A DNA stretch of 62,738 bases from Deltaproteobacteria bacterium (GTDB lineage Bacteria; Desulfobacterota; Binatia; UBA9968), in assembly GCA_016193465.1 (NCBI GenBank), contig JACPSE010000153.1, forward strand, positions 1-62,738, read 5' to 3'. Position numbers and translations under genes: made by a program. Position 1 is the first letter of the stretch. Every line of letters begins with the position of its first letter. The notes under the pieces were generated by a model. The model made no database searches. It was not told the origin of the DNA and saw only the letters and a list, made by a program, of their open reading frames with translations. This document shows positions 24,232-33,133 of this stretch, in pieces.

Positions 24232-24389
24232 CTCTCCCCAAAACGGCCAGTTCCGCCCAGTCCATTCTCTTAGGCATCCCCCTTAGGCTGTCCAAGACAG
24301 GCTGGCGGGTAGTCGTTAATGCGATTTCCACCTTCTCCGTGGCCATGGCTCAAGAACAAATTCTATTAAGAGGTAGAAAGAAGGTGCCT

Positions 24390-25424
24390 ATGTTATCGAT
24401 GCCGAAATCCATCCGCGTCTCACTTTGTTTTCTTTTTTTCACTGCTACCTTCGGTGTAAGCTTTCCAGCGTTAGGTCAATCCATAGATGTTATCGAGGGC
24501 GCGAAAAAAGAGGGCCAGTTGGTTTACTACACTGGAATGGAGCTCGAGCAGTCAACCATTTTTGCAAACGAATTCGCGAAAAAATACCCGTTCATCAAGC
24601 ACGAAATATTCCGCGCAAGCGGAGAGAAGGTCTTGACGAAATACTTGACAGAAGCCCGCACCAAAACCTATAGGGCCGACATATTTCAGGCCAGCGTCAT
24701 TCAAGTTTCCCAACTCAAAGGCGAGGGCCTTGTGCAGAAATACGTCTCCTCTGAAAATAAAGCCTACCCGGAGGGCTTTAAAGATCGCGAAGGCTATTGG
24801 TATGCTTTTTATCTGCTGCCTTACGTTATCGGCTACAACACGAACCTTATTCCTCCCAACGAGGCCCCCAAAAGCTACGAGGACCTCTTAAACCCGAAAT
24901 GGAAGGGCAAGATCGGGTTGGAGGCGGAATCCTATCAATGGTTTTTTCATTTGTTGAAGATCATGGGTAAAGAAGCGGGCTTGGATTTCATGAAAAGACT
25001 CGCCAAGCAAGATTTACAGTTGCGAAACGGGACTGCGCTTCTCCTTCAATTGGTCATATCCGGGGAAGTGCCTATTTCGGTGGTGTTGAATAATAACCAA
25101 GTTGAGTACGCGAGACGGACCAAGGGTGCGCCTGCCGATTGGGTAAGGTTTAAAGGGCCGACGATTACTGCGTTTAACGCTATCTCGATACCAGCGAAGG
25201 CACCCCATCCAAATACAGCCAGGCTGTTTTTAGATTTTTCTTTGTCCAAGGAGGGACAGGCCATACTCAAGCGGTTTAACAGGGTCCCTGCGCGGCCAGA
25301 TGTGACTCCCGATCCCCCGGGTCTAGTGGAAGGCTTAAACCTCTATCCGGCCCGACCCGAAGAACTGATTGCAAACTATAAAGAGACTGCGGCTCAGTTT
25401 AAAGAAATATTTAACGTGCCCTAG
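24390..25424 (+). CDS. Periplasmic solute-binding protein, ferric-iron/2-aminoethylphosphonate type, orphan
   Basis: The 344-residue protein has a signal peptide ending GVSFPALGQ (about residue 26). The mature region resembles the FbpA/AfuA class of extracellular solute-binding proteins: IDVIEGAKKEGQLVYYTGME, YNTNLIPPNEAPKSYEDLLN, PKWKGKIGLE, and HPNTARLFLDFSLSKEGQAIL. No ABC permease or ATPase gene is adjacent, so the ligand and transporter are unknown. The start is supported by AAGG five bases upstream; the open frame upstream to 23928 runs over the thioesterase and is rejected. It is a distant paralogue of the protein at 38653-39678. Confidence 0.88.
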   Translation: MLSMPKSIRVSLCFLFFTATFGVSFPALGQSIDVIEGAKKEGQLVYYTGMELEQSTIFANEFAKKYPFIKHEIFRASGEKVLTKYLTEARTKTYRADIFQASVIQVSQLKGEGLVQKYVSSENKAYPEGFKDREGYWYAFYLLPYVIGYNTNLIPPNEAPKSYEDLLNPKWKGKIGLEAESYQWFFHLLKIMGKEAGLDFMKRLAKQDLQLRNGTALLLQLVISGEVPISVVLNNNQVEYARRTKGAPADWVRFKGPTITAFNAISIPAKAPHPNTARLFLDFSLSKEGQAILKRFNRVPARPDVTPDPPGLVEGLNLYPARPEELIANYKETAAQFKEIFNVP

Positions 25425-25434
25425 CGCAGTATAT

Positions 25435-26376
25435 TTAAAGACCCTGACTTTCCAAAAACCTCTCCGCGTCGATGGCGGCCATGCAGCCGGTGCCGGCAGC
25501 GGTGACCGCCTGGCGGTAAACATGATCCTGCACATCACCGCAGGCGAAGACACCAGGGACGTTGGTCGCCGTCCCCTTGTGCGCGATGAGGTATCCGGTC
25601 TGGTCCATCTCCAACTGGCCCGCGAAAAGCTTGGTGTTGGGCTCATGGCCGATCGCCATGAACACCCCGTCACACTTAAAATCGTGCGTGGCCCCGGTCT
25701 TCACGCTCTTCAGCCTGACTCCCTTAACCCCTCCCTCTTTAGGGTCGCCGTAGACCTCGTCGACGACAGAGTCCCAGATGAAGGAGATCTTAGGATTTTT
25801 CCTGGCTCGGTCTTGCATGATCTTCGAGGCCCGAAGCTCGTTGCGGCGATGCGCTATAGCCACTTTGCTCGCGTATTTCGTTAGAAAGAGCGACTCTTCC
25901 ATCGCGGTATCGCCGCCCCCTACGACGATGACCTCTTTGTCTTTGAAAAAGAAGCCGTCGCACGTGGCGCAGGCCGAAACGCCGTAGCCCATCAACTTCT
26001 TTTCCGACTCCAGGCCTAAAAGCTTTGCCGAGGCCCCAGTCGCTATGATCAGGGCTTCACAGGTATAAGTCTCCTTGCCGACAACAACCTGAAACGGCCT
26101 CGGTTGAAGCTTGACAGCCGTGACCTCGCCGAAGACCGTTTTGGTGCCGAAGCGCTCCGCCTGCTTCTTGAACTCCTCCATCAGCTCCGGGCCGAGTATC
26201 CCCTTGGGGAAGCCGGGGTAGTTTTCCACCTCCGTGGTAATCGTTAATTGGCCGCCGGGCTGGGAGCCCTCGATGACAAGGGGCTCCAGATTGGCGCGGG
26301 CCGAGTAGATCGCGGCCGTGAGACCGGCCGGCCCAGAGCCCAAGATAATTACGCGGTAGTGGCTTTTTTTCTCCAT
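25435..26376 (-). CDS. trxB: Thioredoxin reductase
   Basis: The 313-residue FAD/NADPH flavoenzyme reduces thioredoxin. The FAD motif [16 protein letters not shown] starts at residue 13, the redox disulfide is CATC (C136, C139), the NADPH motif is [11 protein letters not shown], and the C-terminal FAD motif is [10 protein letters not shown] with [18 protein letters not shown] 26376 fits the family length; the longer frame to 26448 adds residues not seen in the family. It diverges from moaC with a short shared promoter region and ends ten bases from the convergent binding-protein gene. Confidence 0.93.
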   Translation of the reverse strand: MEKKSHYRVIILGSGPAGLTAAIYSARANLEPLVIEGSQPGGQLTITTEVENYPGFPKGILGPELMEEFKKQAERFGTKTVFGEVTAVKLQPRPFQVVVGKETYTCEALIIATGASAKLLGLESEKKLMGYGVSACATCDGFFFKDKEVIVVGGGDTAMEESLFLTKYASKVAIAHRRNELRASKIMQDRARKNPKISFIWDSVVDEVYGDPKEGGVKGVRLKSVKTGATHDFKCDGVFMAIGHEPNTKLFAGQLEMDQTGYLIAHKGTATNVPGVFACGDVQDHVYRQAVTAAGTGCMAAIDAERFLESQGL

Positions 26377-26430
26377 GGTTTTTATGTAGCATAAAAAGAT
26401 TGCAGGGAAAAGAAAGAACAGGAGGGGATC

Positions 26431-26910
26431 GTGGCCAAGCTCACGCACTTAGACGCTGAAGGGCGCGCCCGGATGGTTGATGTGACGGAAAAGGCCGTCA
26501 CCCAGAGGGTAGCCATTGCGCGCGGAACCATATTCATGCGGCCTGAAACTCTTTCTCTCATCATGGAGAAAAAAATCGAGAAGGGAGATGTCTTCTCGGT
26601 TGCCCGCGTAGCAGGCATCATGGCCGCCAAGAGGACCCCGGAACTGGTCCCCATGTGCCATCCCCTCAACATCACTTCAGTGGAGATTTTCCTTACTCCC
26701 GAGCAAAACCCCGCCCGAGTCGAGATCGAGGCGGTAGTTAAGGTCGGCGGGCAGACCGGAGTGGAGATGGAGGCGATGACCGCGGTGGCGGTCTCCGGCT
26801 TGACGATTTATGACATGTGCAAAGCAGTGGACCGGGAGATGTCGGTGAGCGAGATCCGTTTGGTCAAGAAGAGCGGCGGCAAAAGCGGCACGTTTATTCG
26901 GAAAGAATAG
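26431..26910 (+). CDS. moaC: Cyclic pyranopterin monophosphate synthase MoaC
   Basis: The 159-residue enzyme carries out the second step of molybdenum cofactor synthesis, forming cPMP from the MoaA product. Conserved segments are [29 protein letters not shown], and [20 protein letters not shown] with the MCKAVDR motif that lines the active site. GTG 26431 is well supported by GGAGGG five bases upstream. No other moa or mob gene is in the window. Confidence 0.93.
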   Translation: MAKLTHLDAEGRARMVDVTEKAVTQRVAIARGTIFMRPETLSLIMEKKIEKGDVFSVARVAGIMAAKRTPELVPMCHPLNITSVEIFLTPEQNPARVEIEAVVKVGGQTGVEMEAMTAVAVSGLTIYDMCKAVDREMSVSEIRLVKKSGGKSGTFIRKE

Positions 26911-27039
26911 GTTAAGAGCCTAAGGGGACCCCCCCAATCCCTTCGCTTCAGTGCCTCCTCGTTGGGAAGAATGAGAAAGAGAGAGGGAGGCCTGCCCCTC
27001 AGCGGGAGCCGATGGACCTCTGCCTCTCTGCCCCGAACG

Positions 27040-27300
27040 TTTTGCTTGTTGGGTTCAGTGCTCTCAAGTAACTCCAGTGTCGGACGTCTCCCTCGCTTCG
27101 GGACAAACCTCCCTCTCTCTGGGAAGAAGCGGGGCGGGTGGGGAAGTCCCGAGGGGAGCGCGAGTGAGGCTGCGGACGTAGGAGGAAAAAGATTCGGTTA
27201 AAGCACAGGTCCATCGGCCGCAGCCGAGAGCGCGTTCCCCGAGGGATCTGTAGGGAGACATCGGCTGCGGTCGGAAGACTCGCCTCCGAGGAGCGCAATT
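27040..27300 (+). repeat. Dispersed intergenic repeat, copy 2, with mutually exclusive hairpin arms
   Basis: The stretch from moaC to rlmI has no gene. From about 27150 it matches copy 3 (60970 onward): ggctgcggacgt, gattcggttaaa (27191) and atcggccgcagccga (27213) all recur. Three arms can pair in two ways: GGCTGCGGACG (27168-27178) or GGCTGCGGTCG (27263-27273) with CGGCCGCAGCC (27215-27225). The last block (27265-27300) matches copy 1. It ends 15 bases before the rlmI start. Confidence 0.6.
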
Positions 27301-27314
27301 CCGCAAGATCCACA

Positions 27315-28490
27315 ATGCACAAGGTATTTTTGAAAAAAGGTAGAGAGCGGCCAGTGCTCAACGGTCATCCATGGATCTTCTCCGGTGCCATTGAAAGAGT
27401 CGAGGATGACTCGGACTCTGCCGGTATTACCGACGTGCTGGACAGCGAAGGTCGCTGGCTCGCCCGGGGCATTTACAGCCCCCGATCGCAGATACGCGTT
27501 CGCCTTCTGACTTGGCAAGACGAGACGATCGATCAGCTCTTTTTTACCCGGCGCCTCTCCCAGGCAGCAGCTCTCAGAGAAGAACACCTCGCCTCTACGT
27601 GCAACGCCTATCGCCTGGTGAACGGCGACGGCGATTTTCTGCCCGGCCTGGTCGTCGACCGCTACGGCGATTTCTTCGTGGTCCAATTTTTTACTGCCGG
27701 CATGGACTCCCTGAGAGGCTTGGTAGTGGATTCGTTGAGCGCCCTTTTCCCCTTTAGGGGAATATACGAGCGCAGCGAAGGCGGTGTCAGGGAGGAGGAA
27801 GGTTTGGCCCCAGCGTCGGGTGTGCTCCAGGGCGAGGAGCCGCCTGAACTAACTGAGATCGAAGAGCACCGGCTTAAATTTCTGGTCGATATCCGCAAGG
27901 GGCAAAAAACGGGGTTCTTTTTGGATCAACGCGAGAACCGACTCCTCCTCTACTCGCTCGCCCGCGACAAAACCGTCCTCAACTGCTTCGCCTACACCGG
28001 GGCTTTCGCTGCTTACGCGCTGAGAGGAGGGGCCAAGCAAGTTATCTCCGTCGAGTCGTCGAGGCCGGCCGTCGAGTTGGCCAGGCAGAACTTCGCTCTC
28101 AACGGTCTCTCTGTATCCGACGGAGAGCTCCTTAAAGCGGATGCCTTTGCCCATCTCAAACACTGCAAAAACCAATTTGACATCGTGATTGTAGACCCGC
28201 CATCCCTAGCCCTCAAGCGCGCCGACGTCCTGGCCGCTTCGGGCAGTTACAAGTTTCTAAACCTCCACGCGTTGCGCCTGCTAAAACCGGCCGGTCTGCT
28301 CCTTACCTTCTGCTGCTCTCAGCATCTTTCTCTGGACTTGTTCCAGAAAATCATTTTCGGCGCGGCGGTAGACTCCGGGCGAAAGGTCCAGCTCCTAAAG
28401 AGGCTCGGCCATCCCCTGGATCACCCCGTGAGCCTGCACCACCCCGAAGGGGAGTACCTCAAAGGGCTTCTCTTGAACGTATTGGAGTGA
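27315..28490 (+). CDS. rlmI: Class I 23S rRNA cytosine-C5 methyltransferase, RlmI family
   Basis: The 391-residue protein begins with a PUA RNA-binding domain (LKKGRERPVLNGHPWIFSGA, about 1-75), followed by an EEHL domain and a Rossmann methyltransferase with CFAYTGAFAAYALRGGAKQV for AdoMet and DPPSLALKRAD for the target base; the second conserved Cys sits in TFCCSQ. RlmI makes m5C1962 in E. coli. The N-terminal LVNGDGDFLPGLVVDRYGDF is typical. There is no good ribosome-binding site before ATG 27315; the preceding bases belong to a dispersed repeat. Confidence 0.88.
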   Translation: MHKVFLKKGRERPVLNGHPWIFSGAIERVEDDSDSAGITDVLDSEGRWLARGIYSPRSQIRVRLLTWQDETIDQLFFTRRLSQAAALREEHLASTCNAYRLVNGDGDFLPGLVVDRYGDFFVVQFFTAGMDSLRGLVVDSLSALFPFRGIYERSEGGVREEEGLAPASGVLQGEEPPELTEIEEHRLKFLVDIRKGQKTGFFLDQRENRLLLYSLARDKTVLNCFAYTGAFAAYALRGGAKQVISVESSRPAVELARQNFALNGLSVSDGELLKADAFAHLKHCKNQFDIVIVDPPSLALKRADVLAASGSYKFLNLHALRLLKPAGLLLTFCCSQHLSLDLFQKIIFGAAVDSGRKVQLLKRLGHPLDHPVSLHHPEGEYLKGLLLNVLE

Positions 28491-28535
28491 TCGGGTGGCC
28501 GTGATATAAGGCGGCTGCTCCCCCGGAGGTGTTTC

Positions 28536-29234
28536 ATGATCCGCAGCCGCTACCGAGCCATTAAAGATTGGCCGGAGGAAGACCGTCCCAGAGAAAAGCT
28601 CCTCGATCAGGGGGCGCAAACACTCACCGACGCCGAGCTGCTGGCGATCCTGTTGCGAACCGGCAACGCGAGCACCGGAGAAAGCGCCCTGGACCACGCC
28701 CGTCTTCTCCTCACACAGTTTGGCGGATTGAAGGGAATCGACGGAGCGCCGATCAGAGAGCTAAGGACAGTCAAGGGAATCGGTCCGGCCAAGACGGCGC
28801 AACTCAAAGCTGGCCTGGAGATCGGCCGGCGGATGGGACAACAGAAATGGGCGGCAGGAAGTTCTCTGCGATCCTCCGAGGATGTCTATCGCCATTTTCG
28901 TGAACGGCTGGAAAAAGAGAGTCGAGAGATATTTTATGTTGTTCTCCTCACCAATAAGAACCGGAAGATCCGTGAGGTGAAGGTATCCGAGGGCTCCCTG
29001 ACCGCTTCCCTGGTTCATCCCCGGGAGGTCTACAATCCGGTGATCCGCGAATCGGCCGCGGCGGTGATCTTCGTGCACAACCATCCGAGCGGCGACCCTG
29101 CCCCGAGCCCGGAGGATCTGGAGATCACGCGCAGACTGAAAGAGGTAGGAGAGGTGATGGGGATCAGGGTTTTGGACCACGTGGTGGTCGGGCACGAACG
29201 CTATTTTAGCTTCAGCGACCGAGGTATACTATAA
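28536..29234 (+). CDS. radC: RadC family protein (JAMM/MPN+ domain)
   Basis: The 232-residue protein has an N-terminal helix-hairpin-helix region (DAELLAILLRTG, TVKGIGPAKTAQLKAGLEI) and a C-terminal JAMM metalloprotease-like domain with HNHPSGDPAPSPED as the zinc motif. Despite the name, a role in DNA repair is not established; the family is common beside mobile DNA but also as a single chromosomal gene, as here. CCGGAGG precedes ATG 28536. It lies 45 bases after rlmI and 17 bases before the UspA gene, so the three may share a transcript. Confidence 0.9.
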   Translation: MIRSRYRAIKDWPEEDRPREKLLDQGAQTLTDAELLAILLRTGNASTGESALDHARLLLTQFGGLKGIDGAPIRELRTVKGIGPAKTAQLKAGLEIGRRMGQQKWAAGSSLRSSEDVYRHFRERLEKESREIFYVVLLTNKNRKIREVKVSEGSLTASLVHPREVYNPVIRESAAAVIFVHNHPSGDPAPSPEDLEITRRLKEVGEVMGIRVLDHVVVGHERYFSFSDRGIL

Positions 29235-29251
29235 ACTAAAGGAGGGACCTC

Positions 29252-29767
29252 ATGGCCTTAAATTTCAGAAGGATTCTATGCCCGGTGGATCTATCCAGCT
29301 TTTCCTTAAATGCCATCAAGCTGGCCGTGAAAATTGCGGAAACCAGCAATGCGGCCCTTTATCTCCTCCATGTCATAGATAACCCCTTCGACGAGCTTTA
29401 CATGACCACCATTACTCAGGCAGATCCGGCCTTGATCGAGCTTTACAAGAGCGAGCCGCTCAGACGATCCAAGATCTTGGAGGCCACCACGCAGCATTCT
29501 CAAGTCCTGCTCAAACAGTTCTGCCACGACTGGGTCGAGGCCCTTCCCAAGGTCAGATATGTCGTGGAGAGCGGAAACCCTTTTGAGAAAATTCTCGACG
29601 TGGCCGAAACCAATAACATCGACCTCATTGTTCTTGCCACACACGGGCGCACGGGATTCAAAGGGCTGATCATCGGGAACGTGGCTGAAAAGGTGGTCCG
29701 TTACGCTCCGTGCCCGGTGCTGACGGTCAAGACGCGCCCGAACAGCAAGCGGGCAAAGAAAAAATAA
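29252..29767 (+). CDS. Universal stress protein, UspA family
   Basis: The 171-residue single-domain protein starts FRRILCPVDLSSFSLNAIKL and ends with the ATP-binding pattern LATHGRTGFKGLIIGNVAEKVVR followed by APCPVLTV, so it is of the nucleotide-binding type. It is slightly longer than usual owing to an insert around residues 45-85 and a basic C-terminal tail. GGAGGG precedes the start. It is co-directional with radC and convergent with the DUF167 gene. Confidence 0.9.
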   Translation: MALNFRRILCPVDLSSFSLNAIKLAVKIAETSNAALYLLHVIDNPFDELYMTTITQADPALIELYKSEPLRRSKILEATTQHSQVLLKQFCHDWVEALPKVRYVVESGNPFEKILDVAETNNIDLIVLATHGRTGFKGLIIGNVAEKVVRYAPCPVLTVKTRPNSKRAKKK

Positions 29768-29841
29768 ATAGCGGTTCTGTCAGGCAACGCCAAGCGGATG
29801 CCCGCCTTGCAAGCATCCTGACCGTGTCGGCCTGCTCCATT

Positions 29842-30066
29842 TCAGCCAATCTCTACTAGCTTTCTTCTGCCTGTTCGCCCGAGAAGAATTCTTACCGAGG
29901 ATTTCGCAACTGAAAAGTAATCGCCCAACACTTCCCTCAACTCCTCGTTGGCTTTTCCCTCCCGAGCCGGCGCATGGATCGAGGCGACGTATTGCGCATC
30001 AGCAATCTTTTTGACCTCCGCCTTCTTAGCCTGGGGCCTGACGGTAACCCAAATTTTCCGTCCCAT
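29842..30066 (-). CDS. DUF167 (YggU) family protein
   Basis: The 74-residue protein has the family signature VRPQAKKAEV near the start and HAPAREGKANEEL in the middle, ending VRILLGRTGRRKLVEI. The structure of homologues is a small alpha/beta fold with no known biochemical role. ATG 30066 is chosen, with AAGGTG five bases upstream, over TTG 30084. The decayed amidohydrolase start lies immediately upstream on the same strand. Confidence 0.88.
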   Translation of the reverse strand: MGRKIWVTVRPQAKKAEVKKIADAQYVASIHAPAREGKANEELREVLGDYFSVAKSSVRILLGRTGRRKLVEIG

Positions 30067-30113
30067 CTTTGCACCTTCAGACAAGATACGGGCTGAAAAA
30101 GAGGCGCGGCCGG

Positions 30114-30247
30114 TCAGAGTAGTCTTTCGATGTTGCCCGCCATGAATTTCATGATCGGGGGAATCTGGTGTACGGCAAGCTTTTTTCTCGCTCCCATGTG
30201 TGAGTGCGCATCCATGACTTCGATGCGTCTCCTTCGACGATAATCAT
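30114..30247 (-). pseudogene. Decayed 5' end of an amidohydrolase gene
   Basis: On the minus strand, GAGGGGG is followed by ATG 30247 and the codons for MIIVEGDASK; one base out of frame, from ATG 30215, the sequence continues MDAHSHMGARKKLAVHQIPP and IMKFMAGNIERLL, then TGA at 30114-30116. D-A-H-S-H-M-G is the first metal-binding motif of amidohydrolases, expected a few residues from the N-terminus. The gene thus seems to have kept its ribosome-binding site and first 40 or so codons, suffered a frameshift near codon 11, and lost the rest where DUF167 now begins. Confidence 0.55.
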
Positions 30248-30312
30248 TTCCCCCTCTTCAAATATTTTCACCGAGACTATCTAACGGAAGCTTTTCCGTC
30301 AACCCGACGGAG

Positions 30313-30362
30313 TCGTGATCGTGCTCGTTACTCGTGCCCGATAACGAACACGAGACCACACG
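30313..30362. repeat. CGTG-rich imperfect palindrome, copy B
   Basis: Left half tcgtgatcgtgctcgtta, right half ataacgaacacgagacca; the halves are approximate reverse complements. The rest of the 30248-30433 spacer shows only the leader of the cyclodeaminase-family gene, with AGAGGGG before its ATG. Confidence 0.6.
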
Positions 30363-30433
30363 CCGGCCGCAGGTAGACATTTCCCCTGCCTTCAGGTAAC
30401 AAGATAGCATGTCAAATATTGCAGAGGGGCTTT

Positions 30434-31495
30434 ATGACATTGATCTTGAACAATGACGAGATCCAGCGGGCACTCGACGTGCAGGAATGTCTAAAGACCA
30501 TGGAGGAGGCCTACCGGGAACAGGTTTCCAGCCGGGCCGTCAACCGCCCCACGAGCCACTCCTATCTCGCCCATTCTCTTCCGCAGGCAACCTACAGCTT
30601 CAAGTCCGTAGAGGGTGGCGTGGAAAAATTCGGCGTCTTGGCCCTGCGCATCACATCGGACATCGTCCAAGAACAAAAAATCGGGGACATGGTGCGGCTT
30701 GAAAAACTCCCGCTCGCTGGCAAAGGACATTTTTTGGGATTGCTCCAGCTTTTTAGTATTGAGAGCGGCGAGCTTCTGGCAATTATGCCCGACGGCTTGA
30801 TCCAACAGACCCGCGTAGGAGTCACCAGCGCCCTTGGGGCGAAAGCGATGGGACGTTCCAACTCCGAAGTGCTCGGCCTCATCGGCTCAGGGGGACAGGC
30901 ACGCTCTCACTTCCGCTTTCTCACCGCTGTGCACCCCATCAAACGGGTCAAGATCTTCAGCCCGAACCCGGACCACCGGAAAAAATTCGCTGCCGAGATG
31001 CAGAGAGAGACGGGTATGGCGGCAGAGCCCGTAGGGAGCGTGCAGGAAGCAATCGAGAACTGTGACATCATCTGCACCGCCACCAATTCGTCACGCCCTT
31101 TGATCAAGGGGGAGTGGCTCAAACCTGGAGTCCATTACAACGCCATCAGGGAATTTGAAGTGGACGAATCGGTCTTCGGAAAAAGCGACGTCGTTGCCAT
31201 CCATACCCGGTTCGGCGGGATCCAACACCACCTTCCTCCGGGACTAAAAGAGGATCTGCCGGCGATCCGGCGGGAAAAACCGCGAGACTGGAGCCGCTAT
31301 CCTGAGATCAGTGATCTTTTGGCGGGGAGCGTCCCAGGCCGCACCAGCGAGAAGCAGATCACCTTTTTTCTCAACAACGTGGGGACCGGAGTCCAGTTCG
31401 CCGCCATGGGCTACTGCACCTACCGCGCCGCCAAGGAAAAAGGCCTAGGCCACGAAATCCCCACGGACTGGTTTCTCCAGGACATCAAGCCTTAG
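30434..31495 (+). CDS. Ornithine cyclodeaminase / mu-crystallin family protein
   Basis: The 353-residue NAD(P)-binding protein has the family core: GDMVRLEKLPL, TRVGVTSALGAKAMGRS, the Rossmann motif GLIGSGGQARSHF and CDIICTATNSSRPLIKGEWL. True ornithine cyclodeaminases make proline directly; many relatives reduce imines such as ketimines or are alanine dehydrogenases, and the C-terminal part here (HHLPPGLKEDLPAIRREKPR) does not settle which. ATG 30434 is preferred, with AGAGGGG upstream. An arginine-dihydrolase-like enzyme is encoded 18 kb away, but no physical link exists. Confidence 0.85.
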   Translation: MTLILNNDEIQRALDVQECLKTMEEAYREQVSSRAVNRPTSHSYLAHSLPQATYSFKSVEGGVEKFGVLALRITSDIVQEQKIGDMVRLEKLPLAGKGHFLGLLQLFSIESGELLAIMPDGLIQQTRVGVTSALGAKAMGRSNSEVLGLIGSGGQARSHFRFLTAVHPIKRVKIFSPNPDHRKKFAAEMQRETGMAAEPVGSVQEAIENCDIICTATNSSRPLIKGEWLKPGVHYNAIREFEVDESVFGKSDVVAIHTRFGGIQHHLPPGLKEDLPAIRREKPRDWSRYPEISDLLAGSVPGRTSEKQITFFLNNVGTGVQFAAMGYCTYRAAKEKGLGHEIPTDWFLQDIKP

Positions 31496-31531
31496 GGGGA
31501 GAAACCTTTTTCTCCTTACGATCCCCCGGTG

Positions 31532-31561
31532 TTGGCCACGGAAGAGAGTCTGGGGTATAAT
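31532..31561 (+). promoter_or_regulatory. Promoter of the DEAD-box helicase gene
   Basis: TTGGCC (31532-31537) lies 18 bases from a perfect TATAAT (31556-31561), 20 bases upstream of ATG 31582. AAGGA at 31573-31577 is the ribosome-binding site. Confidence 0.65.
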
Positions 31562-31581
31562 GTTCGCTGATTAAGGATATC

Positions 31582-32787
31582 ATGCCGTTTTCCAAACTCG
31601 GCCTTTCGGCTAAAGCGCTCGAAGGCGTTCGCGCCTCGGGTTACACCGAGCCCACCGCGATCCAGCTGCGCGCCATCCCGCTAGTGATGTCGGGCCGCGA
31701 CCTCATCGGCTCCGCCCAGACGGGCACGGGCAAGACCGCGGCGTTCGCGCTGCCCATGATCTCCCGCCTCGCGCAGCGCGGCGCGTTGCGCGGGCTCGTG
31801 CTCGAGCCCACGCGCGAGCTGGCCGCCCAGGTAGAGACCGCCATACGCGATTACGGTCGCTTCACCAACCTGCGCACCGCGGTCCTCTACGGCGGCACGG
31901 GCTATGGCCGGCAGGATCAGGCGCTGCGCCAGGGCGTGGACATCATCGTGGCGACGCCGGGGCGCCTACTCGATCAGATGCAGCGCGGCCTGGTGCGGTT
32001 TAACCACATCGAGATGCTCGTCCTGGACGAAGCGGACCGGATGCTCGACATGGGTTTCCTGCCCGACGTGCGCCGGGTCGTCGAGCGCTGCCCGCGCGCG
32101 CGTCAGACAATGTTATTCTCCGCCACCATTCCTCCTGAGATCGAGCAGCTCTGCAGGTGGGCGTTGTGCGATCCCGAGACCGTCGAAATCGGCCAGCGTC
32201 GTTCCCCTGCCGAGACCGCGACGCACGCGCTCTATCCCGTAGCCAGCGACCAGAAGCAGGAACTCCTGGAGGATCTCCTGCGCCGCACCGACTACGATCA
32301 GGTGCTCATCTTCTGCCGCACCAAACACGGCGCCGACCGAGTCGCCCGCAGGCTCCAGCAACAGGGCCACGCCGTGGCGGTGCTCCACTCCAACCGCACG
32401 CAGCAGGAGCGCGAGCGGGCGCTGAACGGCTTTCGCAACGGCCGTTACGAGGTGATGGTCGCGACCGACATCGCCGCGCGCGGCCTCGACGTCGAGCAGA
32501 TCAGCCACGTCATCAACTACGACGTGCCGCACCATCCCGAGGACTATGTCCATCGGATCGGCCGCACGGGCCGAGCGCAGAGCGTAGGGGACGCCTTCAC
32601 CATCATGACCGGCGAGAACGTCGAGGAGATCGTCGCGATCGAGCACTTCATCGGGCAGAAGATTCCGCGCGTCAAGCTCGAGGGCTTCCCTTACAAATAC
32701 ACGCGCCTGCTCGAGGACAGACCCCCGCCCATCTTCGGCGGCCGCTCTCGCCGCAGCCGCCCTGTCGGCTACGGCGGCAGAAGGTGA
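31582..32787 (+). CDS. rhlE: DEAD-box ATP-dependent RNA helicase, RhlE-like
   Basis: The 401-residue helicase has all motifs in order: the Q motif with EPTAIQLRAIP, AQTGTGKT (I), PTRELA (Ia), DEAD in LDEADRMLDMGF (II), SAT (III), and HRIGRTGR (VI), followed by a short basic tail RSRRSRPVGYGGRR. It acts in ribosome assembly or mRNA turnover. Third-position GC and overall GC are visibly higher than in adjacent genes, which suggests recent acquisition from a GC-richer donor. It has its own promoter and no co-transcribed partner. Confidence 0.92.
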   Translation: MPFSKLGLSAKALEGVRASGYTEPTAIQLRAIPLVMSGRDLIGSAQTGTGKTAAFALPMISRLAQRGALRGLVLEPTRELAAQVETAIRDYGRFTNLRTAVLYGGTGYGRQDQALRQGVDIIVATPGRLLDQMQRGLVRFNHIEMLVLDEADRMLDMGFLPDVRRVVERCPRARQTMLFSATIPPEIEQLCRWALCDPETVEIGQRRSPAETATHALYPVASDQKQELLEDLLRRTDYDQVLIFCRTKHGADRVARRLQQQGHAVAVLHSNRTQQERERALNGFRNGRYEVMVATDIAARGLDVEQISHVINYDVPHHPEDYVHRIGRTGRAQSVGDAFTIMTGENVEEIVAIEHFIGQKIPRVKLEGFPYKYTRLLEDRPPPIFGGRSRRSRPVGYGGRR

Positions 32788-32863
32788 CACTTAAGGATAG
32801 TGGACTATTGAGATCTCGACAGATTGCTTTTGGCAGGATATTAAACCGCAAAGTTGGAAGCTT

Positions 32864-33112
32864 TTATGCGCCGGGTGACGGGAATAAAAAGTAGCCTCCT
32901 GTCAACCGCACCAGCCCGTAGCCGCCGGCGCCAGCAATGAGCCCGGCCACAAGGGCAATGCGCCACAGGTGGTCCCCAGGCGCGCCACTGGTCACCAAGC
33001 CGCCCATTATTCCGGACATGCCGGCAAGACGGCCATTGACGGCAAGCAAGAGCAAACTGGCAAGGCCGATCAGGCCGCCGCCGATTAGACCGCCGATGAG
33101 ATTGGGTTCCAT
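32864..33112 (-). CDS. Single-domain YeeE/YedE-like small membrane protein
   Basis: The 82-residue product has two strongly hydrophobic segments (LIGGGLIGLASLLLLAV and IALVAGLIAGAGGYGLV) and the loop NGRLAGMSGIMGG, which resembles the substrate-path motif of YeeE/YedE (TsuA-like) sulfur-compound channels. Full proteins have about eight or more helices; this has one repeat unit, so it would need to oligomerise or pair with another half. The start is ATG 33112. It sits 21 bases from the aldo/keto reductase stop on the same strand. Confidence 0.6.
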   Translation of the reverse strand: MEPNLIGGLIGGGLIGLASLLLLAVNGRLAGMSGIMGGLVTSGAPGDHLWRIALVAGLIAGAGGYGLVRLTGGYFLFPSPGA

Positions 33113-33133
33113 TACGACACCGCCAAAAGAGCC

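Noticed and set aside
23928-24389. Long in-frame extension upstream of the solute-binding protein
   Set aside because: It overlaps the thioesterase gene on the other strand and puts the clear signal peptide in the middle of the protein; ATG 24390 has a ribosome-binding site.
30313-30362. CGTG repeats as a CRISPR array
   Set aside because: The units are short, irregular and inverted, with no regular spacers and no cas genes.
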